From Echinometra lucunter (taxonomy: Eukaryota; Echinodermata; Echinoidea; Camarodonta; Echinometridae), in assembly GCA_029962745.1 (NCBI GenBank), contig JAPZVO010000022.1:625505-689504 (forward strand): a stretch of 64,000 bases of DNA, written 5' to 3'. The stretch's first letter is position 1; each line of letters starts with the position of its first letter. The notes under the pieces were generated by a model that was given only the letters and a program-made list of their open reading frames with translations, did no database searches and had not been told where the DNA came from. Shown piece by piece: positions 13,893 through 27,500 of this stretch. The translations under genes and the position numbers were made by a program.

Positions 13893-13895
<3 letters not shown>

Positions 13896-13975
13896 TATTT
13901 TGGAAGGGCCCTAAGAGAGAGAAGTACAAATACTGATGCGAAGTATGCTTTGGACAAGACAGAGATAGGAGAGGA

Positions 13976-14013
<38 letters not shown>

Positions 14014-14061
14014 GGGACGTATACAAAGGTGGGGGAGGGGGAGAGGGGAGGGGGAGAGGGG

Positions 14062-14103
<42 letters not shown>
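13976..14103. repeat. (GA)n and G-rich low complexity
   Basis: GA dinucleotide tracts on either side of a GGGGGA-rich block, directly downstream of the CTA array. Confidence 0.9.
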
Positions 14104-14104
<1 letters not shown>

Positions 14105-14489
14105 CTAGGAAGAAAAAGGAAAGGATGGAGGCACTACCCCTTTGTTAAACTCACTGACTATAAATGAAAAGAAAACATTAACGGAATTTTATATTGAATG
14201 CATGTTAATTTCACTTTTGTTAAAGGACTTGTGCTTCTACGTATTTAGCGTCCAGCGAGCATGTGCGACTATCATTCTTTGCGCTGAAACCACATGAGAA
14301 TATTAATTATAAAGTACCTCCTTCAAGAGTAAAAGATAAACAAGAAGGAAAAGTCATCGTTAGATTCTTATGATTTGACAAATTTGGAAACATATCGAGC
14401 ATTGGTATCTAAATTTGCTGATGAAATTAATAATTTTTTTCTTACTTAGAATATCTACATTCTATTCATCCATTCATGATGATATATTT

Positions 14490-14535
14490 ACAAATAAATG
14501 GATGAACTGAATTGAATTGAACTGAACTGAATTCA
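14490..14535 (+). repeat. Retroelement 3' tail of (TGAAY)n type
   Basis: An AATAAATGGATGAACTGAA sequence passes into iterated GAATT/GAACT pentamers. Similar tails follow AATAAA at about 49655 and a TAAAT-type end (on the minus strand) at about 16710. I read these as 3' ends of severely truncated LINE or SINE copies. Confidence 0.55.
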
Positions 14536-14539
14536 TTCT

Positions 14540-15240
14540 CTCATTGGCTTATTCATTCATTCATCATGTTCATAATCCAAGGGAGGAGGAAGGATAGGGT
14601 ACCGTACTCCGGCGACATATTGCTCCGGGCCATAACCCAGTACTGAACTACAACCTCTGAGGCTCTGACCAAAAGCTCCAGAAAACCCTAGCCCTAGCAA
14701 ACGACCCCCCCCCCAAAAAAAAAAACAACACTCAAAACAATAACAACAAAACAAAACAAACAAACAAACACAACAACACCCTAACACCTACTGCAACCCT
14801 GTCCCAACTAGTGGCCTTTAGATACATGTAGATCAATGTCTTTGGCGCATTACTTTTAATCTTTACGGCCGCGCGCCTGTGTATCCGGTCATGATTTTCA
14901 GAGATTCCTCCAAGTGTTCCAATCCGTACCAGAATGTCTTTGTTGAAAAAATATTCATATAATATCAATTATACATACTTGAACAATTTGTTTCATATGT
15001 GCATGTAGAGGGATGATTAATGGTTTAGATCGGCCCCATGAGAGAACAGCAGTTGGTCCCAGGTGGATTTTAAGGGGACTTTATTAGTGTGGCAAACACT
15101 GAAGCTTTGACCAAGTTTTTGTTAGTCAGAGTTTCAGCCCATGTGCTGAATAAAGCTGAAAACACCCCTTTATATTGTCAGGAAATGAAGGATACTGTAT
15201 GAACTTGTGAAGAAAAAAGTTGAATTGTGCCATTACTAGC
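14540..15240. other. Intergenic, nothing recognised
   Basis: Contains a C-run/A-run junction near 14705 and an AAAC-rich stretch to 14780. No coding or RNA feature is supported. Confidence 0.5.
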
Positions 15241-15246
15241 ACTAAT

Positions 15247-15395
15247 GGGAGCAGGAGTTGGTCTAGCGGTAACGTCCGCGTGCAGCTCTTCTCCTACAAA
15301 TTGTCTCTGATCGATCGGACCTAGGTTCGAGTCTGAGTCACGTCTTTTAGATGGTGACGTTAAAGGTCGGTCCCAGACGTATATTATACGCCTGT
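15247..15395 (+). mobile_element. tRNA-derived SINE A
   Basis: The tRNA-like head carries an A-box-like TTGGTCTAGCGGTAACG (about 15257) and a B-box GGTTCGAGTC (about 15324). The tail GATGGTGACGTTAAAGGTCG and following CGGTCCCAGACGT end in an A-run. The same tail, in opposite orientation, ends SINE B at 16.5 kb. The head does not fold into a convincing functional tRNA, so I call it a SINE. Confidence 0.75.
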
Positions 15396-15589
15396 TAAAA
15401 AAAAAAAAAACTCACACACACATGTGGATGACGATGAATGAAAGGAAAGAGTGCAGAATAACAGAATGGAGTGACAGACGGAGTGAATGGTAATGGCCCT
15501 CAACGCAAATGTTAATGTTACTAATGTTATTAAAATTAAAATAATAATGATGCTGTTAAAATGATATGTTAATATTAATGATAACATCA

Positions 15590-16330
<741 letters not shown>

Positions 16331-16499
16331 TAATGAATGAGAGAGGAATGAGTTTTAAAAAAAATTACTAGCGCTTATTTTCCATGATTTTATCAAATTT
16401 CATTTTTAACATAGGAGCCCATGGGGATATATTTACAGCCTGTCGTTGTTGTTGTTGTTTAATTAGATTTTACAGACGTGCATCAATCAAATATGAATA

Positions 16500-16662
16500 T
16501 TTACGTCTGGGACCGACCTTTAACGTCACCATCCGAAAGATGAGGCAAATGTAGATTCATATCTTGCCAAAGGACATTAGTGCCGCGGCAGGGATTCGAA
16601 CCCCGGACCTTGTGGTTCACAGTCCGGAGGCTCATCCACTTATCCCGATTCCCGTGCGGCCT
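16500..16662 (-). mobile_element. tRNA-derived SINE B
   Basis: Read on the minus strand, the head has a GTGGATGAGCCTCCGG segment and a strong B-box GGTTCGAATCC (about 16592-16602). It is followed by the tail GATGGTGACGTTAAAGGTCG also found in SINE A. The heads differ while the tail is shared, which is typical of SINE families that swap tRNA heads or share a partner LINE. Confidence 0.75.
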
Positions 16663-16669
16663 GAAGGGA

Positions 16670-17914
16670 ATCGGGATAGATGGCGCCGTTTACGTTTAGC
16701 CTCACAATGCATTCAATTCAATTCAATTCAATTCATTTATTTTTCCTCTTTCCATTTGCCATATTTACAATGATTGTACAGTTTACTTCACATATGAACA
16801 TACATATAGATAAACTTGCACAATACAATGAATTAGAAAAAAACGAAAGAGAAGGAGGGCCGACTAAAAAGCAGAGCTTGTAGGGTGTAGGTCTGTAGGC
16901 CCCCTTGTTAAAAATAATTATCATGAACTATTATTTTATGAAAAAACAACAACGATAACAATAACTGATTCAGTAATTACAAACTCATTTTAAGGCGCAA
17001 AACAATGATAAATATATACATAACAAACAATCAAGGTACACAAAAATCAAAGTTGCACAAAGTCACGCTACAAGTTATATACAGTGAGTAAGTCTGGGGT
17101 AAGCCCGATGCGGCAAAGATATCCGTCGTTTTAAAACGAAAAGGGAAGAAAATCAGATTTTTTCTGCATGATTTTTCAAAAATTTCCTAGATGTTTTTTT
17201 TACACTTAATTGCTTATTTCTAATTCCCTTTTCTTCCTATTTCGCTTAAAACGTTAGATAGTTGTAAAACATCAGAACGAAGCACATTAAAAGAGTAAAA
17301 TAAAGTGAATCACAAGACAAGCCTAGGGCGAATCATCATCTGATTTCATCTTTGACAAAACATCAGAAATATCCTTTTACTAGGCATGACTAAACCACAT
17401 TAGAATAACTTCGTATCTTAATGGATCATAATTTTTGTGGCATGATCTTTCAGAACTTCCTTAGATGGTTTTACGCTTATTTTCTAATAATTCTAACTCC
17501 TTTCTATTTTCAAAAAATCCATCAAATGAAACCGTACCTCCTTATTATCATTGTTTTGTTTATGGTTTTGTTTTTGTTACTGTTTTTGTTTGTTTTTTTT
17601 GTCACCGATAGGGTTATTTAAGCAATGGTTGAGACGACATCTCAGCATCGATACTATAAGGACCGCTCATACAGTGTCATAATGAATTTTAAAAAGTAAA
17701 CAAACTCTGCCTCAAGATGGGGCTATAACAATATGGCCACAACCCAACGTAGGGCGTGATTTAGTCGGCAATGCAGGGTAATCTATTATCGTAGTTAACA
17801 GCCAGTTACAGTCCTCGACTGTCAAACGATCAGTCACCTTGAAATAAACGTATAAAGCGAGGTGATACAATAGATAGCTATTCAGCAAAATTACGTACTT
17901 TTAAGACAGATTGC
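16670..17914. other. Downstream flank of the adhesion GPCR
   Basis: A (TTCAA)n tract at about 16710-16738 is the reverse-strand version of the pentamer tails seen at 14.5 and 49.7 kb. The rest is AT-rich with no supported gene. Confidence 0.5.
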
Positions 17915-17920
17915 TTTATT
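17915..17920 (-). terminator. Candidate polyadenylation signal of the adhesion GPCR
   Basis: AATAAA on the minus strand, about 230 bases downstream of the stop codon. It is the first canonical hexamer I found after the stop. No transcript evidence is available. Confidence 0.4.
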
Positions 17921-18148
17921 CACATATTAATGAATCCATAATTATGTCTTTGGACAAAACCATGAGAACAACATAAGACATAATTTTCACAATATCCAAC
18001 TCCAAGAGTAAGTCATTAACCGGTTCGCAATATGAAAGTGCATTATTTCTATTTCCACGTATTTTTTTTCTTACACTTCTTTGTACAGAGTTGCTGCATA
18101 ATAAGAGATAGGGTTCAAGAATAATGTCATCTAGCCATGGCCTAAATT

Positions 18149-18520
18149 TCAGTAATAACTAAACCTTTGTGGGTTCTGCAAGCTTCTCAAATCCAAGACA
18201 CTGACATCGTTGACATCTCCGTCTTGCATCGGTCTGAAATGGACAGCGTCGCCACCTTCTCCATCGTCAACCACCGAATCAACGTTCTCCATCGATGTTT
18301 GTTCTGATGTTGAATCCGATGTCGGTTCTGCTGCAGGGTTGTCAGTTGGCGACGACGGAGTTCCGTTGACGTTGAGCTGACTCGAGAAAGCGTCGCGTTC
18401 TTGTCTTTCACCTCGGCATAACGTGCAAGATTTGCGGAAAATTAGCACGAGGTCACCGTGAAGAATAATAATCAGCAGTCCTTGGATTGAGTTCAAGGCG
18501 ATAAAGAAGGCTTCAGCAAC
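18149..18520 (-). CDS. Adhesion GPCR exon 16: TM7 and cytoplasmic tail
   Basis: Encodes TM7 (AFFIALNSIQGLLIII) with the conserved N-S-x-Q-G and then a Ser/Thr/Asp/Glu-rich tail ending RFSYY before the TGA. The tail shows no classical C-terminal PDZ motif. The acceptor is TCTCTCCTCAG, phase 0. Confidence 0.93.
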   Translation of the reverse strand, partial: VAEAFFIALNSIQGLLIIILHGDLVLIFRKSCTLCRGERQERDAFSSQLNVNGTPSSPTDNPAAEPTSDSTSEQTSMENVDSVVDDGEGGDAVHFRPMQDGDVNDVSVLDLRSLQNPQRFSYY

Positions 18521-21500
18521 CTGAGGAGAGAAATTAAAGCATATTTTCTATTAAGTGCGCTATAATCAGATAATGTAAGGATCTATATCGACCAGACAGG
18601 TCCAAAAAAGATATCAACTTTGACAGATCCAGATTTATGCAGAATGTTTGATGAGTAGTAAAAAATTATTTCACACTTTCATAGTCACGTTTCAGAAGTT
18701 CAAAAGTTGATATCTTTGCAAGAGCTTAGACCAGCCAAAATATAAAGTGAAGAAGTGACACATATGGTATGAATCTATGATCAGAACTCCACAATAATAG
18801 GTAAGGTATTGCACAACTTGAGCGCTAAAATGCTGAAGATTTGGTCGAAGTCGTGGATCCAGTAGATCTCTCAGTGCAGTCATGATGCACTGTATACGAA
18901 AAATTCGCTTCTACCGATTCTACCATTGCTTCTGTATTGACTGCTATACGTCTAATTACTAATCTGTCATCCTACCATTGTTTCCATGTCCGATTAGTTC
19001 ACCATCCCCGAACCTGCATGTATTATGTTCCATGGACCCTCTGTCAAATTGGTCTTTCTCCCAGTGAACAAGTTCTGTTTTGATCAAACGTCTCATTGAT
19101 CCTACAATCCATGCGTTCTCTGTATCCTTGGAAACATTAAGTTCCATCCGGACCGATGAAAGTTAACCCTATAGCTGCTGATCCATATCCTAAACCTGAC
19201 ACGAACCCTGTCAATACGACTAACCCAGACTCTAGCCACAACCGAAACAATCATTCCATAATGAAATCTGGAGTGATCGGGCACAGGACAGACGGATCTA
19301 AATAGCAAAGTCCTTTTAGGCAGTATCCACCAGTCCTACGTTTGGTCAATAGAATCCACGGGACAGTAGGATCGTGACATTTTTTTATAGTCAGTATATT
19401 ATGGGACATACGGGACATACACCCAAAAAAAAAAACAAAAAAAAAATGGGTCCTATTCCTATATACACTTGTCCCATCTCTACGGTGAATCCCCTATTTC
19501 TAACCCGCAGAGGTCCTATAAAGAAGCACCGTTTGTAATGCACACCTCATTTATCTCCTCGATCAACAGGAAAAACCCCGAGATCCAAGTCAACCCGAGA
19601 ACAACGAAGAAACATAAAGCTCTCTTAACCCGCAGGATGGCATCTCGTCGCTCGATCTTTGGGTCTCTTATGACCCGACCCGATACGTTTGAGGATCGGA
19701 TCAACTGGACAATGACCAGGACGAAGATGACGGTGTTGATGAGGAGGATGATTCCAACCGGGATGAGAAGTCCACCAATCTGAGACCACAGTTGGAGAAA
19801 GCATCTAGAATTTTGAAATAATTAATAGTTAAAATGAGTGAAAGCATGTGATATTGGTGAAGGATCTTGACTGTGACTCATAAGAGAGGTCCGAGGTTCG
19901 ATCTTCGTTTGATGCCTGCATGCTTGGTCAAAGTATCTATGTAATCACATTTGACTTTCTCGACCGAGGTATATCAAATGTGTACCTATCAATGTTTAGA
20001 AATAATAGTTTTGGGCCTTTCAGGACAATCATTTTAGACTAAAGCCGATGCAGTGTTAGACACAATATCTGAATGTCTACAGTCTTTGCTCCCCATACCC
20101 CAGGGCCGTTTTATTAGAGGGCTGGTCAGTTTGTAGTCAGTGGGCCTGTTGACATGGTTGATGTTGGCTAAGTGGGCCTGTCACATCAAATAACCAACGA
20201 ATTTCAGTCTCAGCCCGTCCCTGGATCTCGTTCAGTTTTGTTTCGTAACAGCGCGAAAGTGAGCGAGTAGCAGCACTCCGGACAGGGTCATTCTAGTTAG
20301 GTTACGGGAAGTTTCATATTTTGGAGTTCTTACCGATCGTAGTGTGAATAATATTGACGTGAAATCGCTCCCGTCGCAATGACGATCAAGGCAGGTATAC
20401 CTGTATGAGTAAAATGAAAATGATTTATGGTCGTCAAAATAAAAAGTATATCATAAATGTAAACAATATTCATTAACGTAGCCAAGGGGCATGGCCAATG
20501 CTGTCACCTTGATGACAGATGTTTTGAGATGACCTTTTGTCGGCACATGTGCAGTATTAAAAAAACAAAAATTATTATTATTATTATTTTTTTAATTAAA
20601 AAAAAATTAATTACCTCCTCAGTTTGTTGGCATAATTGCCCCCCTCCCATCCTTACCTCTCTGTCCACATTGGCTATGCTAATAAAGTTACAGAACAGAC
20701 ACAAATACAAGCTGTCTCAGAATATGGGATATTTTACTGCATCATTACCCCAAGCAGCAAGTGTCGCCTTCTGCATGAAGGTCGGGATGTAGCTATTGAA
20801 GATCTTGATGATATGCACGTAAATGCTGAAGCCTTCTACACCCATCCACGCCATCGAGGACAGGAGGGAGAAGTGGATGAGCGCCGTCAGGATGGCGCAT
20901 GGAATCTGAGACACCTCTCGATGGTTCCGTGTCGAATCGAGAGCAAGCATGACGGTGAAAGTAACGTAGAGGGCGAGAAGGGAGAGGCAGAGGCAGATGA
21001 GAATCTTTGCCTGTTGTTTTCTTCTTATGTCTCTGTTGCGGTAAAACAGAGACAATGATGGTTATGAATATCAGGAGCAGAAGAATGGTGGCGTGAAAGG
21101 TCGGTTCCAGATGGGAATTATTATATCTGTTTGTTACTTCTTATTTTAAAAACACACACACATACACACGTTGGTACCAATTATGCCTATATAGCATGAT
21201 TAAATGTAGGCCTACGATAAAAGAGGAATGTAGATAAAATACCTTGCTCAAGGGCGTAAGTGCCCTGCCGGAGATCGACCCCCCCCCCCCCCACCATTCC
21301 TGCGTCTCTCGTCAAGCGCCTTAAACCACTCGACTACGACTACGACACCTCCCCTGTAAGAAATCAATCGCACACACCCACACACACCCTCACAAATACC
21401 CCACATCCCTATACACAAATATCCAAAGGAGACTTACAACATGTCCCGTGGCAGGAAATAAACTACACATATGTTTGTAATACAAGGTAAAAATCACATT

Positions 21501-24500
21501 AAAAATCCAAGATACAAATTAAAATAACATTCATAGACACGTATTCATAAGCAGGCATGTAGGCAAAGTTTCGGCCACACCCACCCACCCCCACACCCCC
21601 ACACGCACACATACATACATATGTTTACACTATGTTTATGTCACTACTCTGTCTTACATCTTTTTCACACTATGCTGAATTTGAAGTACTATATCTTTAT
21701 CTTGTATCGTATTCTACCTTTCTTTAATAAAGAAATATGATATCAAACTATAATTATATGTGCTTGCCTTTGTGTAAGTTCACGTTTACCTCTTAGTTAG
21801 CAAGATTCCAACTGTAATGGTCAAGCTGACGATGGAGATACTGCATCCAATATAGCTGAATATTCTATTAATGTGTTCATAGTCATGCTCTATGTGATAT
21901 ATGTCCTTAAGAAAAAAAAACAAAAAACAAAAATACACTTTAAAAATCTATTCAAACGATACCCAGTCTTTGCCCTTATATTGTGCAGATAAAAAGTATA
22001 CACCGGTATAATGCAGGCTAAAATCAAGGAACAGCAAAATTTATTCACTGAGCAGCATCTATCTATTAGGAACATTTCCGTTTGCATGTAGGACGGGTGA
22101 GAAGTAATAAAATCTTTAGGCTATTTCTGTACAATCTTGCATATGAATGATATTAAAACTATATAGTAAATTACTATTATCATTTCTTATTTTACTAGCG
22201 TTCTTTTTCTACTTCTTCATCATCATCATCTTCTTCTTCTTCTTCTTCTTCTTCTTCTTCTTCTTCTTCTTCTTCTTCATCTTCTTCTTCTTAGTATTAT
22301 TATTATTATCATCATCATCATCATAATCACTGTTATTATTATTACCATTAAAACTGCGAAGCTCGTGAGATGGTTGCATCCGCACATTACTCGACCATAA
22401 CCAGAGGTATTGGACACCTTAGGTACGTCATCATGGTCATAGTCATCATACGGTACAGTATGTGACGTCATTTCTGTAGTTGATAGCAACTGGCAGCCAT
22501 CTTGAGACCAGTCTGGTAGATCTTCATCCCAGAAAGAGCAATTAGGATTGCGCCCAGGCTATTAAAAAAAGAAATATCGAATGAATGAATGCGTTTCTTA
22601 ATGATGATGATATTGATTTCAGTTTGAGTCTCGCCATGAGCGTCACAACGTGACGGACGTAAGCTCTGTACGAATACCATTATTATCAGCTATGAAATTC
22701 AGGTACTAAGCTGATTTCCAATGATGCCGCATAACAATAAAACACAGGGAACAATAAAGCAAGAGAGCAAATATTAAATCAATCATTACACATAAAAGAC
22801 AAGAAAATGATGAAAGTCATATAAGGGCCTACAATCAGAGTAAGAAATAGAGGAATATATAATTATGCAAGGAATACCCCCCTCAAAATAAATAATAATA
22901 ATAACAAAATTTGAAAAATAAATAAAATAGAATTTTAAAAATACGAAGAAGAAATACTTTCATTTGGTTACGTATAAATGGGAAATATAAACACATTTAA
23001 ACTATAAATATATAAAACATGAATATGAAATGAATATGAAATATAATAATGTGATATGAGCCTTTGGGGTAGTTAGACTTATTTTTAATGATCTTCCCTC
23101 TCGAAACAAAACTGAGGGCCGAGTAGTCTTCTTATTCTTATTACCTTTAGTGGCGTAAAGGTGAAGTTTATCAACTCATTCACCATTTCCACCTTTCTCT
23201 CTCCGATGCTGAGAGACAGAACAAGCGTATTGGCTGATCTATTAAAATCGTCACTACTTTCGCTGATATTACGTAATGATCTAGAAATATAAAGGGACGG
23301 CGAAGAGTAGATATTGAACACTAGATGTTGGTAGTCATTTCTGTTCTTTTGTGTATCCAGATCAGTGAGAGCAGTTGAAGACGGCAACGGAAGAATGGAG
23401 CTTATCTCTCTGGGGACGTCAACTTGGGCTGTGAAATTGTCCCTTTGGTCCCGTTTGTTGAAATCTATTGCGGTATGCAGGCTGATGTTTGAGCTGGTAA
23501 GTTCCCGTGTATTCGTATTGGGGAGGCCTAGAGTTATGATCAAGCCTTCGCTTAGGTCTTCAGCTCCTACACTCGCGATCTGTTTTGGATGAACAGAGTG
23601 AGATAAGCACGAATGAAAGGTAAAGATGGGGAGGGGGGGGGGAGGGCCTCCTCACAAAGAGGTGATGCATGGGCCCTATCACATAGAGGTGATACGAGTT
23701 GAATACAGCATTTCAACGACATTAAAATACTTAAGCAACATTAAGTGGCGTAATGAGCCAAATATACATATCTATCTATATATATTTTTTTTTGGGGGGG
23801 GGGGTGATAAAAAAAATCGGCTAGACATTCAGAAACTGACCTCCTCTCCCCCCTCAAAAAAATGAAAATGTAGAAGAGATACAAACAATGAAAAAAAAAA
23901 ACCTTGGTAATAAAAATATGGGGGAAGCAGCCCCCAAGCCGCCCATCATTAAGCCAGAAGCACAGCCTTCTTATAAATAAGAACACTTTCATCAATGGAT
24001 GAAGCATGACTGATGGAAATTAACATAGCTTTATTTGAAGAATCGTAACACTTCTCTTTTTATCTTATTTTTTCATTTGACTATTTATCTTCTTGAATCT
24101 ATTATAGCCAGACGGCAGACAGCAGAAGGTAATGTAAAGTAATAGAAAGTAATAGAAAGTAATATGAGATTGGAAAATAGGATTTGTTCTTATCTTACCC
24201 GTACTGCGACGTTGGGTCTTGTTATGTTTAAAGACTCTCCATCGTCTAATTCAACGTTGCTCAACTGTCTCTCGAAAGCTTGCACAAAGTGACTGACTGC
24301 ATCTGTCTGCTCCTCGGCCTCCTGTAGCTCAATCATGCCAACATCAGCAAGGTTGCTTGCAATAGTTGCAGCTGAATCCAAGATCTTATTTTATGACAGA
24401 CAAATAATAATACTTTCTTCTTACACTTACAGACAACAGACAAATATGAGATAAATTCTCCGTTCCATGTACTTGGGCATAGATTAAAAACACAGATAGT

Positions 24501-27500
24501 TTTCTTCACTGACATGCCAGGAATTTTCAACGGGGGGGGGGGGGGGGGGGGGGGGGGAGGGGGTAAGGCGAGGGTGTGGGAGGGGGGTATCTCCCTCACG
24601 TAGGGAGATTTTTGAAAATTCGTGCACGAAAATGGCATTTTCTGCACACTAAAATTCAGGGCAGGGGTAGGGTAAGTTACGTGAAGTTGACTCAAAAGTT
24701 GTTTTTTTTTTGCTCGCCGATCAACAGGGGGGGGGGGGCATGGCCAGAGGCGTCAATCGGGGGGGGGGGCAGGGGGGCAGTTGCCCCCAAAGAAAATTTC
24801 GGGGGATGGCAAATATATCATTTTGCCCCCCAATAATTTCCGAACCAAAAAAAAAAAAAAAAGAAAAAAGAAAGAGAAAGAAAGGAAAAGGAAGGAAGGA
24901 AGTGAAATGAAAGCGGAAACAAGAAAAAGGAAAAAAAAAATGGGACACTGGCAAGCGCTCACTCGCTTCGCTCGCTCGCATTTAAGTATAATGCCGATGA
25001 TAATTTGTATTCCTATGAAAGAAAATCGGTTTGCATCTTGTTTTTCCGTCTGATGTTATACTGTTCTTCTACTCACACTACGTAATACATGTATAACCAA
25101 ACAAGATATCACTCCAAGAAATCGAGCGGCCAGTTGACCTAAAACAGATATACTTTCAGGAGATAACGGCCTAGATAAAAAAAAACCCTCAAAAACAAAA
25201 ACATATTTTTCTTTAGCTCGCTCGCTACTCTCGCTGGTAAGCTAGATACAAGATGATTTCGGGCAGCAAGTAGCTTATTATAAATTCGAAAATATCATTA
25301 TATTTGGGCAGCAAGGTGGTTGACAAATTTTTGGAGACGAATCCTCGCTGTGGTAGAAACAGAATGGATACGGACTGTAAACGAGGTAGCTAAAACAGAG
25401 TCATATTCGGCACACAGGTGATCGGATGTATTACTAGTATTTAGATATCATAGAGGCATGACAGGTTCGCAGTGTATTCTGATGATGATGATAATAATAA
25501 TATTCCTCTCCTCTGGGCATGGCCCCCTTGTGCCCCTCCCTTAGTTACGCCAGTGGTTCTCTTCTTGTCCGTACTGTTATATTTCAACACGTGCCGAATC
25601 ATGATCCCTTGGCATGGTTGGGCAGACCAGAAATTCCAGAAAATGTAATGGAACGCCTGATGTTTGTCCAGGGGCGTAGCTAGACCTTTTTCAGTGGGGG
25701 GGGGGGGGGTGTAGAGGCCCTATCTTTTACTTAAACCGTCTAAAGCCCACGGGGCACTTTCAATTGTGTGCCTCTATCACATTTTCCTTCGTCTCTCCTA
25801 CACATATTCATTCAATTTCAACCAGATTTGGTGATTTTTATATGAGCGAGCGTGGTGAGCAAGGAAATGATGCTCCTTTTTATTTCAGAAGTGATGATTC
25901 TTCATCAAAATACGAGATGGGCCTGTACAATATTCAAATCATAAATTTGGCCACTTTGCCTGCAGAATTCATTTGCTTTCCCCAAACATTGTGTCTAAAT
26001 ATTATACGCGCGAGCGCAGCGAGCGAGAAAAAATATACACCCTTTGTCATGTTATTCACGAGACGACTAGGACAAATCTGACGTATTTGCTCATTGGCAT
26101 ACGGACTTACGGACTGACTGTATTTTGTCATCAAAATACATTTTGAACAATAAGATATGTAAATAATAGCCTATTCGGTCACCTCACTTGCAAGCGACGA
26201 AAAATGAATATACTCTTTATCATGGTAAAAGTGATAATTCTTCATCAAAATATGCGAGCAGCCCATCAGATATCTAGATTATTTTTGTCCCCTCGCTTGC
26301 AGAATTCATTCGCTTTCAAAACCATCCTGTCTCTAAATACGATACGAGCGAGCGAAGCGAGCGAGGAAAAATATACTACTTATCACGGTTGAGGTGATTA
26401 TTCTTCATCAAAATACATAATGGGCCGAAAGGTACCTGAATTATATATCTAGTCACCTCGCTTGCCGAATTCGTTCGCTTTCAAAAACTATCCTGTATCT
26501 AAATATTATACGAGCGAGCGAGGAAAAATCTACTCCTTTTTCATTGTTGAGGTGATTATTCTTCATCAAAATACATAATGGGCCGAAAAGTATCTAAATT
26601 ATATATCTAGTCACCTCGCTTGCCGAATTCGTTCGCTTTCAAAAACTATCCTGTATCTAAATATTATACGAGCGAGCGAGGAAAAATCTACTCCTTTTTC
26701 ATTGTTGAGGTGATTATTCTTCATCAAAATACATGATGGGCCGAAAGATATCTAAATTATATATTTGGTCACCATGGGTGTCGATTTGTGTTCGCGGTTG
26801 GGGGGGGGGGGGGATGACCGATGCCGAATATCCTCGACCGCGGAGCAAAGCGACCGAGTGGGGAAAGGGTGTGGAGGTTCAAACGTGAAGGATAGACTAT
26901 ATGGGGGGGGGGGGGGGATATGACCTGTTTTTGCTGCCCATATGTCTGCATTATTAGTCTAGTCTACCGTTCCTCTAATTATTCGCACAAAAATTGTTTT
27001 CAAACAATATCGCAGAGGTACATCCTCATTACTTGAATGAGAGCTTTAGGGAATTGAACCTTTACTTAAAGTATGAACCATCCCGGCCGCTTCTTATTTT
27101 GCGAGCGAGCGAAGCGAGCGAGCTGAATATTCCCTTTTCTAGCTATAAAAGAAATGAAATTTGTCGTCAAAGTGCACTCAAGCCATATAGGATGTCTGAC
27201 CACGCAATATTTCAAATATCAGAAGCGAGTGTGGCGAGATAGGGGAAAACACATTCCTTTAGTGATGCAGTGTTATTTTGTCACCAAAATCCACTATAGA
27301 TCTATAAAATATCTACTTACATATTCGAATGAGCGCAGCGAGCGAGGACAAAAATTACATTCTCTGATAGCTTCAAAGATATCTAAATAGTTTTTGATCA
27401 CCTAATTGCCAAATCTTGCTTTTTGGCGCATCGCTTGCCATCTATTAAACCATTTGTTTATATGAGCGAGCGAAGTGAGCTACCGACAAAAACTCTTGTT

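Noticed and set aside
13440..14108. Long poly-Ser, poly-Tyr and poly-Thr frames
   Set aside because: They are translations of the CTA and GA microsatellites and are open in all frames because the unit is a triplet.
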